64,000 nt of DNA. Origin: Mixta sp031457955. GTDB lineage: Bacteria; Pseudomonadota; Gammaproteobacteria; Enterobacterales; Enterobacteriaceae. Under the pieces are notes generated by a model. That model saw nothing but the letters and a program-made list of their open reading frames with translations, ran no database searches and had not been told where the DNA came from. A program made the position numbers and the translations under genes. Below are positions 15,868 to 25,538 of the stretch, piece after piece (within the stretch, counting starts at the first letter, position 1; every line of letters begins with the position of its first letter). The DNA is taken from contig NZ_JAVDXN010000008.1 of NCBI RefSeq assembly GCF_031457955.1, positions 87,541 to 151,540 on the forward strand. The letters are read 5' to 3'.

Positions 15868-18699
15868 ATGGATAAGATTGAAGTCCGGGGTGCTCGCACC
15901 CACAACCTGAAAAACATCAACCTGATCATCCCTCGCGACAAACTGATCGTTGTCACCGGCCTGTCAGGTTCCGGTAAATCCTCGCTGGCGTTTGATACGC
16001 TCTATGCTGAGGGTCAACGCCGCTACGTGGAATCCCTTTCCGCCTATGCGCGTCAGTTTCTTTCGCTGATGGAAAAACCGGATGTCGATCATATCGAAGG
16101 CCTCTCGCCTGCGATTTCGATCGAGCAGAAATCAACATCCCATAACCCGCGCTCCACCGTGGGTACCATTACCGAAATTCACGACTACCTGCGCCTGCTG
16201 TTCGCACGCGTTGGCGAGCCGCGCTGCCCTGACCACGGCGTGCCGCTGGCGGCGCAAACCGTCAGCCAGATGGTGGATAACGTGCTGGCCCAGCCGGAAG
16301 GCACGCGCCTGATGCTGCTGGCACCGGTGGTGAAAGATCGTAAAGGCGAACATACCAAAACGCTGGAGAATCTGGCGACGCAGGGTTATATCCGTGCGCG
16401 GATCGACGGCGAAGTATGCGATCTCTCCGATCCGCCGAAGCTGGAGCTGCAAAAGAAACATACCATTGAAGTGGTTATCGATCGCTTTAAGGTGCGCGAA
16501 GATCTGGCGACGCGGCTGGCGGAATCGTTTGAAACCGCGCTGGAGCTTTCCGGCGGTACCGCGATCGTGGCGGATATGGATGATGCCGATGCGGATGAGC
16601 TGCTGTTCTCGGCTAACTTCGCCTGTCCGATTTGCGGCTACAGCATGAGCGAGCTGGAACCGCGCCTGTTCTCGTTTAACAACCCGGCAGGCGCCTGCCC
16701 GACCTGCGACGGCCTCGGCGTACAGCAATATTTCGATCCCGATCGCGTGGTGCAAAACGGCGAGCTGTCGCTGGCTGGCGGCGCGATTCGCGGCTGGGAT
16801 CGCCGTAATTTCTACTATTTCCAGATGCTCCGCTCGCTGGCGGAACACCTGAAATTTGATGTGGAAGCGCCGTTTAATACCCTGAGCGAAAAAGCGCAGC
16901 AGGTGATCCTGTACGGTTCCGGCAAAGAAAGCATCGAATTTAAATATATCAACGATCGTGGCGATACCTCGGTACGCCGTCATCCGTTTGAAGGCGTGCT
17001 GCACAATATGGAGCGCCGCTACAAAGAGACGGAATCGAGCGCGGTACGCGAAGATCTGGCGAAATTTATCAGCAACCGCGCCTGCGCTACCTGTGAAGGC
17101 ACGCGTCTGCGTCGCGAAGCGCGTCACGTTTATGTGGAAGACACCACGCTGCCGACCATCTCAGATATGAGCATCGGCCATGCGATGGACTTTTTCCGTA
17201 ATCTGAAGCTGAGCGGCCAGCGTGCGAAAATCGCTGAGAAGGTGCTGAAAGAGATCGGCGACCGTCTGAGCTTCCTGGTTAACGTAGGGCTGAACTACCT
17301 TTCTATGTCGCGTTCGGCGGAAACGCTTTCCGGTGGCGAGGCGCAGCGTATTCGTCTGGCGAGCCAGATTGGTGCCGGTCTGGTGGGCGTGATGTATGTG
17401 CTGGATGAGCCTTCTATCGGCCTGCATCAGCGCGATAACGAACGCCTGCTGGAAACGCTGATTCATCTGCGTAACCTGGGCAATACGGTGATTGTGGTTG
17501 AGCACGATGAAGATGCGATTCGCGCCGCTGACCATATTATCGATATCGGGCCAGGCGCTGGCGTGCATGGCGGTCAGGTAGTGGCGGAAGGCACCGCGGA
17601 AGAGATTATGCAGGTGGACGCCTCGCTTACCGGCCAGTATCTGAGCGGCAAGCGGAAAATTGCCGTGCCGGAGCAGCGCGTACCCGCCGATCCGAGCAAG
17701 GTGCTGAAGCTCAGCGGCGCGCGCGGCAATAACCTGAAAGACGTGACGCTGACGCTGCCGGTTGGGCTGTTTACCTGCATCACCGGCGTTTCCGGCTCGG
17801 GTAAATCGACGCTGATTAACGATACGCTATTCCCTATCGCGCAACGTCAGCTGAATGGCGCGACCATTGCCGAACCGGCGCCTTACCGCGAGGTTACCGG
17901 CATGGAGAATTTCGATAAGGTTATCGATATCGACCAAAGCCCGATTGGTCGTACGCCGCGTTCCAACCCGGCGACCTACACCGGTATTTTTACGCCGATT
18001 CGTGAGCTATTTGCGGGCGTGCCGGAATCGCGTTCACGCGGCTATAATCCCGGCCGCTTCAGCTTTAACGTGCGCGGCGGACGCTGTGAAGCCTGTCAGG
18101 GCGACGGCGTGCTGCGCGTCGAGATGCACTTCCTGCCGGATATTTATGTGCCGTGCGATCAGTGTAAAGGCAAGCGCTATAACCGCGAGACGCTGGAGAT
18201 TAAATACAAAGGCAAAAGCATTCACGAAGTGCTGGATATGACTATCGAAGAGGCACGCGCGTTCTTTGATGCCGTGCCTGCGCTGGCGCGTAAGCTGCAA
18301 ACGTTAATGGATGTAGGCCTTTCGTATATTCGTCTTGGTCAGTCCGCCACTACGCTGTCGGGCGGTGAGGCGCAGCGCGTGAAGCTGGCGCGCGAGTTAT
18401 CGAAGCGCGGCACCGGTCAGACGCTCTATATTCTTGATGAGCCGACCACTGGCCTGCACTTTGCCGATATCCAGCTGCTGCTGACGGTGTTGCATCAGCT
18501 GCGCGATCAGGGCAATACCATCGTGGTGATTGAGCACAACCTTGACGTAGTGAAAACCGCTGACTGGATTGTGGATCTTGGCCCGGAAGGCGGCAGCGGA
18601 GGCGGCCAGATTCTGGTTGCCGGTACGCCGGAAACCGTCGCTAAGTGTGAAGAATCACATACGGCCCGCTTCCTGAAACCGCTGTTAGAACAGCGCTAA
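15868..18699 (+). CDS. uvrA: Excinuclease ABC subunit A UvrA
   Basis: A 943-residue damage-recognition ATPase of nucleotide excision repair. The first Walker A GLSGSGKSS is at residues 31-39 and the second GVSGSGKST near residue 640. ABC signatures LSGGEAQRIRLASQ and LSGGEAQRVKLA are both present, and CPICGYSMSELEPR and CEACQGDGVLRVEMH mark the zinc modules. Length equals E. coli UvrA (940) within a few residues. It loads UvrB at lesions. The gene has its own SOS-controlled promoter and a strong terminator. Confidence 0.98.
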   Translation: MDKIEVRGARTHNLKNINLIIPRDKLIVVTGLSGSGKSSLAFDTLYAEGQRRYVESLSAYARQFLSLMEKPDVDHIEGLSPAISIEQKSTSHNPRSTVGTITEIHDYLRLLFARVGEPRCPDHGVPLAAQTVSQMVDNVLAQPEGTRLMLLAPVVKDRKGEHTKTLENLATQGYIRARIDGEVCDLSDPPKLELQKKHTIEVVIDRFKVREDLATRLAESFETALELSGGTAIVADMDDADADELLFSANFACPICGYSMSELEPRLFSFNNPAGACPTCDGLGVQQYFDPDRVVQNGELSLAGGAIRGWDRRNFYYFQMLRSLAEHLKFDVEAPFNTLSEKAQQVILYGSGKESIEFKYINDRGDTSVRRHPFEGVLHNMERRYKETESSAVREDLAKFISNRACATCEGTRLRREARHVYVEDTTLPTISDMSIGHAMDFFRNLKLSGQRAKIAEKVLKEIGDRLSFLVNVGLNYLSMSRSAETLSGGEAQRIRLASQIGAGLVGVMYVLDEPSIGLHQRDNERLLETLIHLRNLGNTVIVVEHDEDAIRAADHIIDIGPGAGVHGGQVVAEGTAEEIMQVDASLTGQYLSGKRKIAVPEQRVPADPSKVLKLSGARGNNLKDVTLTLPVGLFTCITGVSGSGKSTLINDTLFPIAQRQLNGATIAEPAPYREVTGMENFDKVIDIDQSPIGRTPRSNPATYTGIFTPIRELFAGVPESRSRGYNPGRFSFNVRGGRCEACQGDGVLRVEMHFLPDIYVPCDQCKGKRYNRETLEIKYKGKSIHEVLDMTIEEARAFFDAVPALARKLQTLMDVGLSYIRLGQSATTLSGGEAQRVKLARELSKRGTGQTLYILDEPTTGLHFADIQLLLTVLHQLRDQGNTIVVIEHNLDVVKTADWIVDLGPEGGSGGGQILVAGTPETVAKCEESHTARFLKPLLEQR

Positions 18700-18777
18700 C
18701 CGCCTGGCGGTTATTCGCATAAGGCTCATGCGCTACTGCTGACCGCGGTTAAAGCCATGCTGATCGGCCGATGTCCT

Positions 18778-18814
18778 GCCCCTGATGCACTCCGCATCAG
18801 GGGCTTTTATTTAC
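18778..18814 (+). terminator. uvrA terminator
   Basis: GCCCCTGATGC-actcc-GCATCAGGGGC is an 11-bp perfect stem followed by TTTTATTT, about 80 bp after the uvrA stop. Confidence 0.9.
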
Positions 18815-18995
18815 TTTGCCTCTTTCCCCGCTATTCATGCAGAATCAGGCAAGATTTAAACACTTTCAGGTCTGGCTGCCCTTTCCTACGCTGTTATCCT
18901 TATAACGCTTATCGCACTCGCTGCGACGCGTCCGGTTTAACCGGAACGCCATGCTTTCCCCTCGCTTTACCACAGCTTCAATCACAGGAGACACC

Positions 18996-20060
18996 ATGAA
19001 TATTACGCATGCTTATGCTGCCCAGGATGCGAAATCTACACTCGCGCCTTTTGACTATAAGCCGCGTGAACTGCGCGCACATGATGTACAAATTGAAGTG
19101 TTATTCTGCGGCGTTTGCCACTCAGATCTGCATCAGGCTCGCGATGAATGGCATAACACCCTTTTCCCCGTTGTGCCTGGTCATGAAATTGTCGGACGCG
19201 TCACCGCCGTCGGTGGTCATACGCAAAAATATCACGTCGGCGACCTGGTCGGCGTTGGCTGTATGGTTGACTCCTGCCGCACCTGCCCAAGCTGCCAGGA
19301 AGGGCTGGAGCAATATTGCGAAAACGGCATGGTGCCTACCTATAACGGTCAGGATCGCGAAACGCAGGAAGTGACCTACGGCGGCTATTCCACCAGCGTC
19401 GTGGTGCATGAAGATTTCGTGTTGCGTGTACCGGAAAACCTCGATCCGGCGGGCGTGGCGCCGCTGCTGTGCGCGGGTATCACCACTTACTCTCCGCTGC
19501 GCCACTGGAACGTGGGTCCGGGCAAAAAAGTGGGTATCGTCGGTTTAGGTGGTCTGGGTCATATGGGCGTGAAGCTGGCGCATGCCATGGGCGCGCATGT
19601 GGTGCTGTTTACCACTTCCCCGTCCAAAATCGAAGATGGCAAACGCCTGGGCGCGGATGAAGTGGTGATCTCGAAAGATCCGCAGCAGATGGCAGAACAT
19701 ACCAACAGCTTCGACTTTATTCTGAATACCGTTGCGGCACAGCACGATCTTAATCCGTTTATTAATCTGCTGAAGCGCGATGGTAACCTGACGCTGGTCG
19801 GCGCGCCGGAAAACGATCACCCGGCACCGCACGTATTCGACCTGATTTTCAAACGTCGCAGCGTGGCCGGTTCGCTGATCGGCGGCATCGCTGAAACGCA
19901 GGAGATGCTCGATTTCTGTGGCGAACACAATATCACTTCCGATATTGAGCTGATCGCCATGAATCAGATTAACGAAGCCTATGAGCGCATGTTGAAAAGC
20001 GACGTGAAATACCGCTTTGTTATCGATATTGATACGCTGCGTCAGGAATCTGCCGCCTGA
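18996..20060 (+). CDS. NAD(P)-dependent zinc alcohol/aldehyde dehydrogenase, YahK type
   Basis: A 354-residue medium-chain dehydrogenase/reductase. Catalytic zinc ligands are in CGVCHSDLHQ and GHE; structural zinc in CRTCPSCQEGLEQYC; the Rossmann motif is GLGGLGHMGVKLAH. Extended identity to E. coli YahK (LLCAGITTYSPLRHW, GGI-ETQEMLDFC) places it with broad-substrate, NADPH-preferring aldehyde reductases of the CAD-like group. ATG 18996 follows CAGGAG; the in-frame upstream start at 18951 lacks a ribosome site. YahK is not at this locus in E. coli, so the position between uvrA and yjbR is a local difference. Confidence 0.88.
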   Translation: MNITHAYAAQDAKSTLAPFDYKPRELRAHDVQIEVLFCGVCHSDLHQARDEWHNTLFPVVPGHEIVGRVTAVGGHTQKYHVGDLVGVGCMVDSCRTCPSCQEGLEQYCENGMVPTYNGQDRETQEVTYGGYSTSVVVHEDFVLRVPENLDPAGVAPLLCAGITTYSPLRHWNVGPGKKVGIVGLGGLGHMGVKLAHAMGAHVVLFTTSPSKIEDGKRLGADEVVISKDPQQMAEHTNSFDFILNTVAAQHDLNPFINLLKRDGNLTLVGAPENDHPAPHVFDLIFKRRSVAGSLIGGIAETQEMLDFCGEHNITSDIELIAMNQINEAYERMLKSDVKYRFVIDIDTLRQESAA

Positions 20061-20095
20061 CATCCCTGCCGCTGCGGGTATTCCGCAGCGGCAGT

Positions 20096-20434
20096 TTAAT
20101 GATTACTCGCCGCTTTGGTCGCCAGCGCCTGCTGTAACGACGCATCCACCAGATAATAGATCTGCGAATCTTTCAGGTCGCCATCCAGATAAAGCGTACT
20201 CCAGTGGGATTTATTTAAATGCGCGCTGGGAAAAACATCTGCATGCTGCTGCCGCAGCAGATCGGCCAGCGCCGGAGAGGTTTTCAGCGATACGACCGGT
20301 CGCCCTTCCAACTCATGCACCATGGCAAATAAAACGCCGTCCGACTGAATTTGCGTCGCTTTCCAGTCATTGTGGACGCGCTGTTCCGCCCCTTCTTTAC
20401 TCATGCAGTATGACAACAGATCTGAGGTATTCAT
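20096..20434 (-). CDS. yjbR: YjbR family (MmcQ/YjbR-like) protein
   Basis: A 112-residue small cytoplasmic protein of the MmcQ/YjbR double-wing fold family. Visible family features are the N-terminal LLSYCMSKEGAEQRVHNDW segment, FAMVHELEGRPVVSLKTSP and the SHWSTLYLDG strand. ATG 20434 follows AAGGAG, and the upstream overlap with yjbQ is translationally coupled in position. Structures suggest DNA or nucleotide interaction, but no reaction is established. The yjbQ-yjbR pair is in the same place in E. coli. Confidence 0.9.
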   Translation of the reverse strand: MNTSDLLSYCMSKEGAEQRVHNDWKATQIQSDGVLFAMVHELEGRPVVSLKTSPALADLLRQQHADVFPSAHLNKSHWSTLYLDGDLKDSQIYYLVDASLQQALATKAASNH

Positions 20435-20436
20435 GG

Positions 20437-20853
20437 TTACTCTCCTTGCAGCGTGGCGATAATGCGGCGTGAACCGCCGTGTATGCGATGCTCTCCCAGC
20501 CAAATGCCCTGCCAGGTGCCTAACACCAGACGCCCCCGGTTAACCGGCAGCAGTAGCGACACGCCAAGCAGCGAAGATTTAATATGCGCTGGCATATCAT
20601 CCACGCCCTCGTAGTCATGCTGGTAAGGGGCGTTTTCCGGTACATGGCGCAGAAAATGCTGTTCCATATCGCTGCGCACCGTGGGATCGCAATTCTCATT
20701 TAAGGTCAGGGAAGCGGAAGTATGCTGTAGCAGCAGATGCACTAACCCGGTATTGATGTCACGCAGTACCGGCAATTGTTCAACAATCTCATCGGTGACC
20801 AGGTGAAAGCCGCGCGCCTTCGCGCCCAGCGCCAGGGTCTGTTGATGCCACAT
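20437..20853 (-). CDS. yjbQ: YjbQ/UPF0047 family protein
   Basis: A 138-residue protein of the YjbQ (UPF0047) family. The core HTSASLTLNENCDPTVRSDM and the end LGTWQGIWLGEHR are the family signatures. E. coli YjbQ has weak thiamine-phosphate-synthase-like activity in complementation; the physiological role is unclear. Its stop lies 2 bp before the yjbR start, so the two are one operon. Confidence 0.93.
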   Translation of the reverse strand: MWHQQTLALGAKARGFHLVTDEIVEQLPVLRDINTGLVHLLLQHTSASLTLNENCDPTVRSDMEQHFLRHVPENAPYQHDYEGVDDMPAHIKSSLLGVSLLLPVNRGRLVLGTWQGIWLGEHRIHGGSRRIIATLQGE

Positions 20854-21166
20854 AACGCCACACTCCTTTTTTAAAAGACTCCGTTAAGTGTGCAGCATGT
20901 AGCGTAAAGGTAAACCTGCCGGGGAAAAAAAACCGGCCGCGGTTGTCGGCATGGCGCATTGCTGTCTTGCTTAATATGTACAACAACGTATGTACGGCAC
21001 TTTTAATCCATTTCCTGTAGCCCGATATAATGCGCTTATGCTTTTATCGTTACCGCATCACGATTATTTATCTTGCCGTTATTACCCGGACGGAAATAAA
21101 CGTCATAACTACACATACTATTTAATCTATTTTGTTTATTAGCCAACAACAGGACGCAGGTTAATC
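20854..21166. other. Intergenic region between divergent yjbQ and cytochrome b561 gene
   Basis: About 310 bp with no credible gene. AT-rich from 21000 on, consistent with a promoter for the cytochrome gene; GCAGGTTAATC precedes its ATG. I see no operator or hairpin I can name. Confidence 0.5.
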
Positions 21167-21676
21167 ATGGAAGTGAAATATAAAAAATCGCAGGTTATTT
21201 TACACTGGATTTCCGCAGTAGTGATTATATGGGGAACCCTGAGTGGATTTTATGTCGCGCTGTTTGACGCCGCAGCGCAGCACAAAGAATGGGTGAGTTT
21301 CTTAAACGTCTCGCTTACCACCTTGTTTATTCCGGTTTTTATCCTGCGTATCGGCTGTGCGCTACGCTATGGCAAGCCGAAATGTTCGCCGTTAACCGAC
21401 TGGCAGGAACGTATCGCCAAAAAAGCCCATCTGCTGATTTATTGCAATATTACGCTGGTGATGATTACCGGCGTATTAATGATGGAACGAGATATTAACG
21501 TGTTTAATATGATTAGTTTTGCCCAGCCGCTACAGGATCCGCTACTGACGCACTTTTTTAACCAGGCACATAAAATTTCCTGCGCTACGTTAGGCGTGTT
21601 AATTGTCGGGCATATTCTGGCGGTAATAAAGCATCACCGTAAAGGGCATAATTTACTAAACAGAATGACATTATAA
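21167..21676 (+). CDS. Cytochrome b561 family protein
   Basis: A 169-residue membrane protein with four hydrophobic segments (about 12-32, 45-62, 85-103, 140-158). Histidines in the first and fourth regions (ILHWISAV, FNQAHKIS, GHILAVIKHH) fit the di-heme b561 (CybB/YodB) pattern, in which quinol electrons pass across the inner membrane, in E. coli to oxygen/superoxide chemistry. Start ATG 21167 follows an AGGACGCAGG purine-rich site. Family call is good; specific paralogue is not determined. It occupies the place of aphA in E. coli. Confidence 0.85.
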   Translation: MEVKYKKSQVILHWISAVVIIWGTLSGFYVALFDAAAQHKEWVSFLNVSLTTLFIPVFILRIGCALRYGKPKCSPLTDWQERIAKKAHLLIYCNITLVMITGVLMMERDINVFNMISFAQPLQDPLLTHFFNQAHKISCATLGVLIVGHILAVIKHHRKGHNLLNRMTL

Positions 21677-21710
21677 CGCTGACGCAATGCGTCGATAAGC
21701 GCAATAATAT

Positions 21711-21734
21711 GAAAAAGGCGGCTGCAGCCGCCTT
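21711..21734 (-). terminator. tyrB terminator
   Basis: AAGGCGGC-TGCA-GCCGCCTT is a perfect 8-bp stem, with a T run on the minus strand side. It lies 15 bp after the tyrB stop and could also serve the convergent cytochrome gene. Confidence 0.85.
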
Positions 21735-21748
21735 GTTTAATATCGCGC

Positions 21749-22942
21749 TTACATCACCGCGGCAAAAGCTTCAGCAACCTGATGCACGTTCTGACGGTTC
21801 AAACCCGCCACGCACATGCGACCGCTGTGAATCAGGTAGATACCAAACTCTTCACGTAGGCGATCAACCTGCTGCGCGCTTAAACCGGTATAGCTGAACA
21901 TGCCGCGCTGTTTCAGCAGATAAGAAAAATCTTTGCCCGGCAGCGAGGCGCTCAGCGCCGTTACCAGTGCCTGACGCATATCCAGAATGCGCAGGCGCAT
22001 CGCTTCCACTTCCGCCAGCCAGCTGGCCTTTAGCGCATCGTCATTCAACACGCAGGCGACGACCTGAGCACCGAAGTTCGGCGGTGAAGAGTAATTGCGA
22101 CGCACCGTGGCTTTTAACTGCCCCTGAACGCGCGCCGCCTCTTCCGCATCCGCGCAAACCACTGACAAGCCACCCACGCGCTCGCCATACAGCGAAAAGA
22201 TTTTAGAGAAGGAGTTGCTGACCAGCGCGGAAATCCCTGCCGCGGCGATAGCGCGTATGGCATAGGCATCCTCTTCCATACCGGCACCGAAGCCCTGATA
22301 GGCAATATCCAGGAAAGGAATCAGCTGCTGCGTCTGTAGCACCTCAACCACGCGATCCCACTGTGCATTAGTCAGATCGGCACCGGTTGGGTTATGGCAG
22401 CAGGGATGCAGCAGCACCACGCTCTGTGCGGGCAACGATTTAAGCGTGGCGAGGAATTCCTCAAACTTTACGCCGTGGGTTTGCGCGTCGTACCACGGAT
22501 AGGTATGCACCGCAAAACCCGCGCCCGCAAAGATCGCTACATGGTTTTCCCAGGTGGGATCGCTCACCCAGACCTGCGACTGCGGGAAATAGTGTTTCAG
22601 AAAATCTGCGCCGACTTTCAGCGCGCCGGAGCCGCCCACGGTTTGAATCGTGGCGATGCGCTTCGCCTGTAGCGCCTCGTGTTGCGCGCCAAACAGCAAC
22701 GGCGCAATCGCCTGGCGATAGCTGGCCAGCCCGTCCATCGGCAAATAAAGTGACGCCTGCTGCGGCTGGGCATTCAGACGCGCTTCCGCCTCGGCGACTG
22801 CCTGCAGCTGCGGAATAATGCCCTGTTCGTTGTAATAGAGGCCAATACTCAGGTTAACCTTCTGCGGGCGCGGATCCTGCCTGAAGGTCTCCATTAACGT
22901 AAGAATCGGATCGCCAGCGTAGGCATCAACTTTCTGAAACAC
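21749..22942 (-). CDS. tyrB: Aromatic-amino-acid aminotransferase TyrB
   Basis: A 397-residue class I PLP aminotransferase, the exact E. coli TyrB length. The PLP lysine is in SNSFSKIFSLYGERVG (about residue 247), and HPCCHNPTGADLT and the C-terminal SGRMCVAGLN Arg are the cofactor/substrate contacts. It makes tyrosine, phenylalanine, leucine and aspartate from their keto acids. It lies directly behind dnaB with only 52 bp between, whereas E. coli has alr between them. Confidence 0.95.
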   Translation of the reverse strand: MFQKVDAYAGDPILTLMETFRQDPRPQKVNLSIGLYYNEQGIIPQLQAVAEAEARLNAQPQQASLYLPMDGLASYRQAIAPLLFGAQHEALQAKRIATIQTVGGSGALKVGADFLKHYFPQSQVWVSDPTWENHVAIFAGAGFAVHTYPWYDAQTHGVKFEEFLATLKSLPAQSVVLLHPCCHNPTGADLTNAQWDRVVEVLQTQQLIPFLDIAYQGFGAGMEEDAYAIRAIAAAGISALVSNSFSKIFSLYGERVGGLSVVCADAEEAARVQGQLKATVRRNYSSPPNFGAQVVACVLNDDALKASWLAEVEAMRLRILDMRQALVTALSASLPGKDFSYLLKQRGMFSYTGLSAQQVDRLREEFGIYLIHSGRMCVAGLNRQNVHQVAEAFAAVM

Positions 22943-22994
22943 GGTGAATCTCCATAGTGATAGTGTCGTTTATCAGATCCGCACAACGTGCAGG

Positions 22995-24401
22995 CTATTC
23001 GTCGTCGTATTGCGGCCCGGCGTAGTTATCAAAACGCGACCACTGACCGTTAAACGTCAGGCGTACCGTGCCGATCGGGCCGTTACGCTGCTTACCGATA
23101 ATGATCTCGGCGATCCCTTTCAGGTCGCTGTTTTCGTGATACACCTCGTCACGATAGATAAACATGATCAAATCGGCATCCTGCTCGATCGAGCCGGATT
23201 CACGGAGATCGGAGTTTACCGGGCGTTTGTCGGCGCGCTGCTCCAGCGAGCGGTTAAGCTGCGACAGCGCCACCACCGGCACGTTCAGCTCTTTCGCCAG
23301 CGCCTTCAGCGAGCGGGAGATCTCGGCGATCTCCAGCGTACGGTTGTCGGAAAGCGACGGCACGCGCATCAGCTGCAGGTAGTCGATCATAATCAGGCTT
23401 AGCCCGTCGTTCTCGCGGAAAATGCGCCGCGCGCGTGAACGCACTTCGGTTGGCGTCAGGCCGGAAGAATCATCAATATAGATGTTCTTTTTCTCCAGCA
23501 AAATTCCCATGGTGCCGGAAATTCGCGCCCAATCCTCATCGTCCAGCTGGCCGGTACGAATACGCGTCTGATCGACGCGCGATAACGATGCCAGCATACG
23601 CATCATGATCTGCTCGCTGGGCATCTCCAGACTGAAGATCAGCACTGGTTTTTCATTCAGCATCGCGGCGTTTTCGCACAAATTCATGGCGAAGGTGGTT
23701 TTACCCATCGACGGACGCGCTGCCACGATTATTAAGTCTGAACCCTGTAAACCGGCGGTTTTTTTATTCAGATCCTGGTAACCGGTATCAACGCCGGTTA
23801 CGCCGTCATGCGGCTTCTGATAAAGCGACTCGATACGGGAAACGGTCGCTTCCAGGATCTGCTCAATGTTTTTCGGGCCGTCATCTTTATTAGCGCGCTG
23901 TTCGGCGATTTTAAAGACGTTCGACTCGGCGAAATCCAGCAGGTCTTCGCTGCTACGCCCCTGCGGATCGTAACCGGCATCGGCGATCTGGTTCGCTACC
24001 GCGATCATCTCGCGCACCACCGCGCGCTCACGCACGATATCGGCGTAAGCGTTGATGTTCGCTGCGCTGGGCGTATTTTTTGACAGCTCGGCCAGATAGG
24101 CGAAGCCGCCAACCATATCCAGCTCGCCGCGCTGCTCCAGTGAATCAGAGAGCGTGATCAGGTCGATGGGCTGACTGGCTTCCAGCAGCCGCTGCATTTC
24201 ACTGAATATCAGACGATGCGGGCGACTGTAAAAGTCTTCGGCCACCACGCGCTCTGAGACGTTATCCCAGCGCTCGTTGTCCAGCATTAACCCGCCCAGC
24301 ACCGACTGCTCCGCTTCCAGCGAATGGGGCGGCAATTTCAGCCCTTCTACCTGCCGATCGCGAACCTCGTTGGATTTGTTGGTGGGTTTATTTCCTGCCA
24401 T
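22995..24401 (-). CDS. dnaB: Replicative DNA helicase DnaB
   Basis: A 468-residue hexameric helicase. The N-terminal collar starts MAGNKPTNKSNEV; the RecA-like domain has Walker A ARPSMGKTTFAMN, Walker B LIMIDYLQLM and the arginine-finger region ending QYDDE as in E. coli. ATG 24401 is chosen because MAGNKP matches the family start; an upstream in-frame start adds 12 unrelated residues. The Pro/Gln linker is shorter/different but intact. Divergent from qorA. Confidence 0.98.
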   Translation of the reverse strand: MAGNKPTNKSNEVRDRQVEGLKLPPHSLEAEQSVLGGLMLDNERWDNVSERVVAEDFYSRPHRLIFSEMQRLLEASQPIDLITLSDSLEQRGELDMVGGFAYLAELSKNTPSAANINAYADIVRERAVVREMIAVANQIADAGYDPQGRSSEDLLDFAESNVFKIAEQRANKDDGPKNIEQILEATVSRIESLYQKPHDGVTGVDTGYQDLNKKTAGLQGSDLIIVAARPSMGKTTFAMNLCENAAMLNEKPVLIFSLEMPSEQIMMRMLASLSRVDQTRIRTGQLDDEDWARISGTMGILLEKKNIYIDDSSGLTPTEVRSRARRIFRENDGLSLIMIDYLQLMRVPSLSDNRTLEIAEISRSLKALAKELNVPVVALSQLNRSLEQRADKRPVNSDLRESGSIEQDADLIMFIYRDEVYHENSDLKGIAEIIIGKQRNGPIGTVRLTFNGQWSRFDNYAGPQYDDE

Positions 24402-24497
24402 AGTGAATGCAATACCGAATGTGTGAGTGACGCGCAAGTATACCCGTTTTTCGCCTGCTTGACGTCATGTCGTAACTGGAAACCGACAGGAGTGGTA

Positions 24498-25481
24498 ATG
24501 GCAAAACGTATGCAAATCGCCCAGTATGGCGGCCCGGAAACGCTGCAATGGGTTGACTTCGATCCCGCCGATCCCGCCGAAAATGAGGTGCAGGTAGAGA
24601 ACAAAGCTATCGGCATCAATTATATCGATACCTACGTGCGCACCGGGCTATATCCAGTGCCAGCGCTGCCTTCCGGTATCGGCACCGAAGCCGCAGGCGT
24701 GGTGGTTAAAGTCGGCAGTCAGGTCACGGCGATCAAACCCGGCGATCGCGTGGTTTACGCGCAATCGTCGCTGGGCGCCTACAGCGAGCGGCATAATGTG
24801 CATCAGGACAAGATTGCGCTGCTGCCGGACGCCATCTCGTTTGAGCAGGCGGCGGCCTCATTTCTGAAAGGGCTTACCGTTCACTACCTGCTGCGCCAGA
24901 CCTATGAAGTGCAGCCGGATGAGATCTTTCTGTTTCATGCCGCAGCAGGCGGCGTCGGGCTGATCGCCTGCCAGTGGGCGAAAGCGCTTGGCGCGCACCT
25001 GATCGGTACGGTGGGATCGGCGGAAAAAGCGCAGCTGGCTAAAGATCGCGGTGCCTGGGCGGTGATCAACTATCGGGAAGAGGATATCGCGCAGCGCGTC
25101 AGTGAACTGACCAACGGCAAGAAAGTTCGCGTGGTGTATGACTCGGTAGGCAAGGCAACCTGGGAAGCGTCGCTGAACTGTTTGCAGCGGCGCGGCCTGA
25201 TGGTGAGCTTCGGCAACGCGTCCGGGCCGGTGACTGGCATTGATCTGTCGATTCTGAATCAAAAAGGATCGCTTTACCTGACGCGCCCTTCGCTCAATGG
25301 CTATGTCACTACGCGGGATGAACTGCAGCGCGCCGGTAACGATCTCTTCTCTATGCTTGCCAGCGGCGCGATTAAGATCGATGTGCCGGAGAGTCAGCGC
25401 TTTCCTCTGCGTGAGGCGCAGCGAGCGCATATGCAGCTGGAAAGTCGCGCCACGCACGGCTCCAGCCTGCTGATTCCCTGA
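24498..25481 (+). CDS. qorA: Quinone oxidoreductase QorA
   Basis: A 327-residue zinc-independent MDR enzyme that reduces quinones with NADPH. The nucleotide motif HAAAGGVGLIACQWAKALGA and the NYREEDIAQRV NADPH-selecting region are intact, and no zinc-ligand Cys set is present. ATG 24498 follows GACAGGAG. Divergent from dnaB by 96 bp, exactly as in E. coli. Length equals E. coli Qor (327). Confidence 0.95.
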   Translation: MAKRMQIAQYGGPETLQWVDFDPADPAENEVQVENKAIGINYIDTYVRTGLYPVPALPSGIGTEAAGVVVKVGSQVTAIKPGDRVVYAQSSLGAYSERHNVHQDKIALLPDAISFEQAAASFLKGLTVHYLLRQTYEVQPDEIFLFHAAAGGVGLIACQWAKALGAHLIGTVGSAEKAQLAKDRGAWAVINYREEDIAQRVSELTNGKKVRVVYDSVGKATWEASLNCLQRRGLMVSFGNASGPVTGIDLSILNQKGSLYLTRPSLNGYVTTRDELQRAGNDLFSMLASGAIKIDVPESQRFPLREAQRAHMQLESRATHGSSLLIP

Positions 25482-25502
25482 GTGCGTTACCTGTAAAACA
25501 AT

Positions 25503-25538
25503 AAGGGCCTCCCGCAGGAAGCCCTTTTGCTTTTTTTT
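25503..25538 (+). terminator. qorA terminator
   Basis: AAGGGCCTCC-cgca-GGAAGCCCTT (one mismatch) is followed by a T4 and then a T8 run, 22 bp past the stop. Confidence 0.88.

Noticed and set aside
16132..17127. 331-codon frame antisense to uvrA
   Set aside because: It is the mirror of a GC-rich conserved gene, His/Gln/Arg-rich, with no plausible fold or start signal.
18757..18999. 80-codon frame between uvrA and the dehydrogenase
   Set aside because: It runs through the uvrA terminator hairpin and has no start signal.
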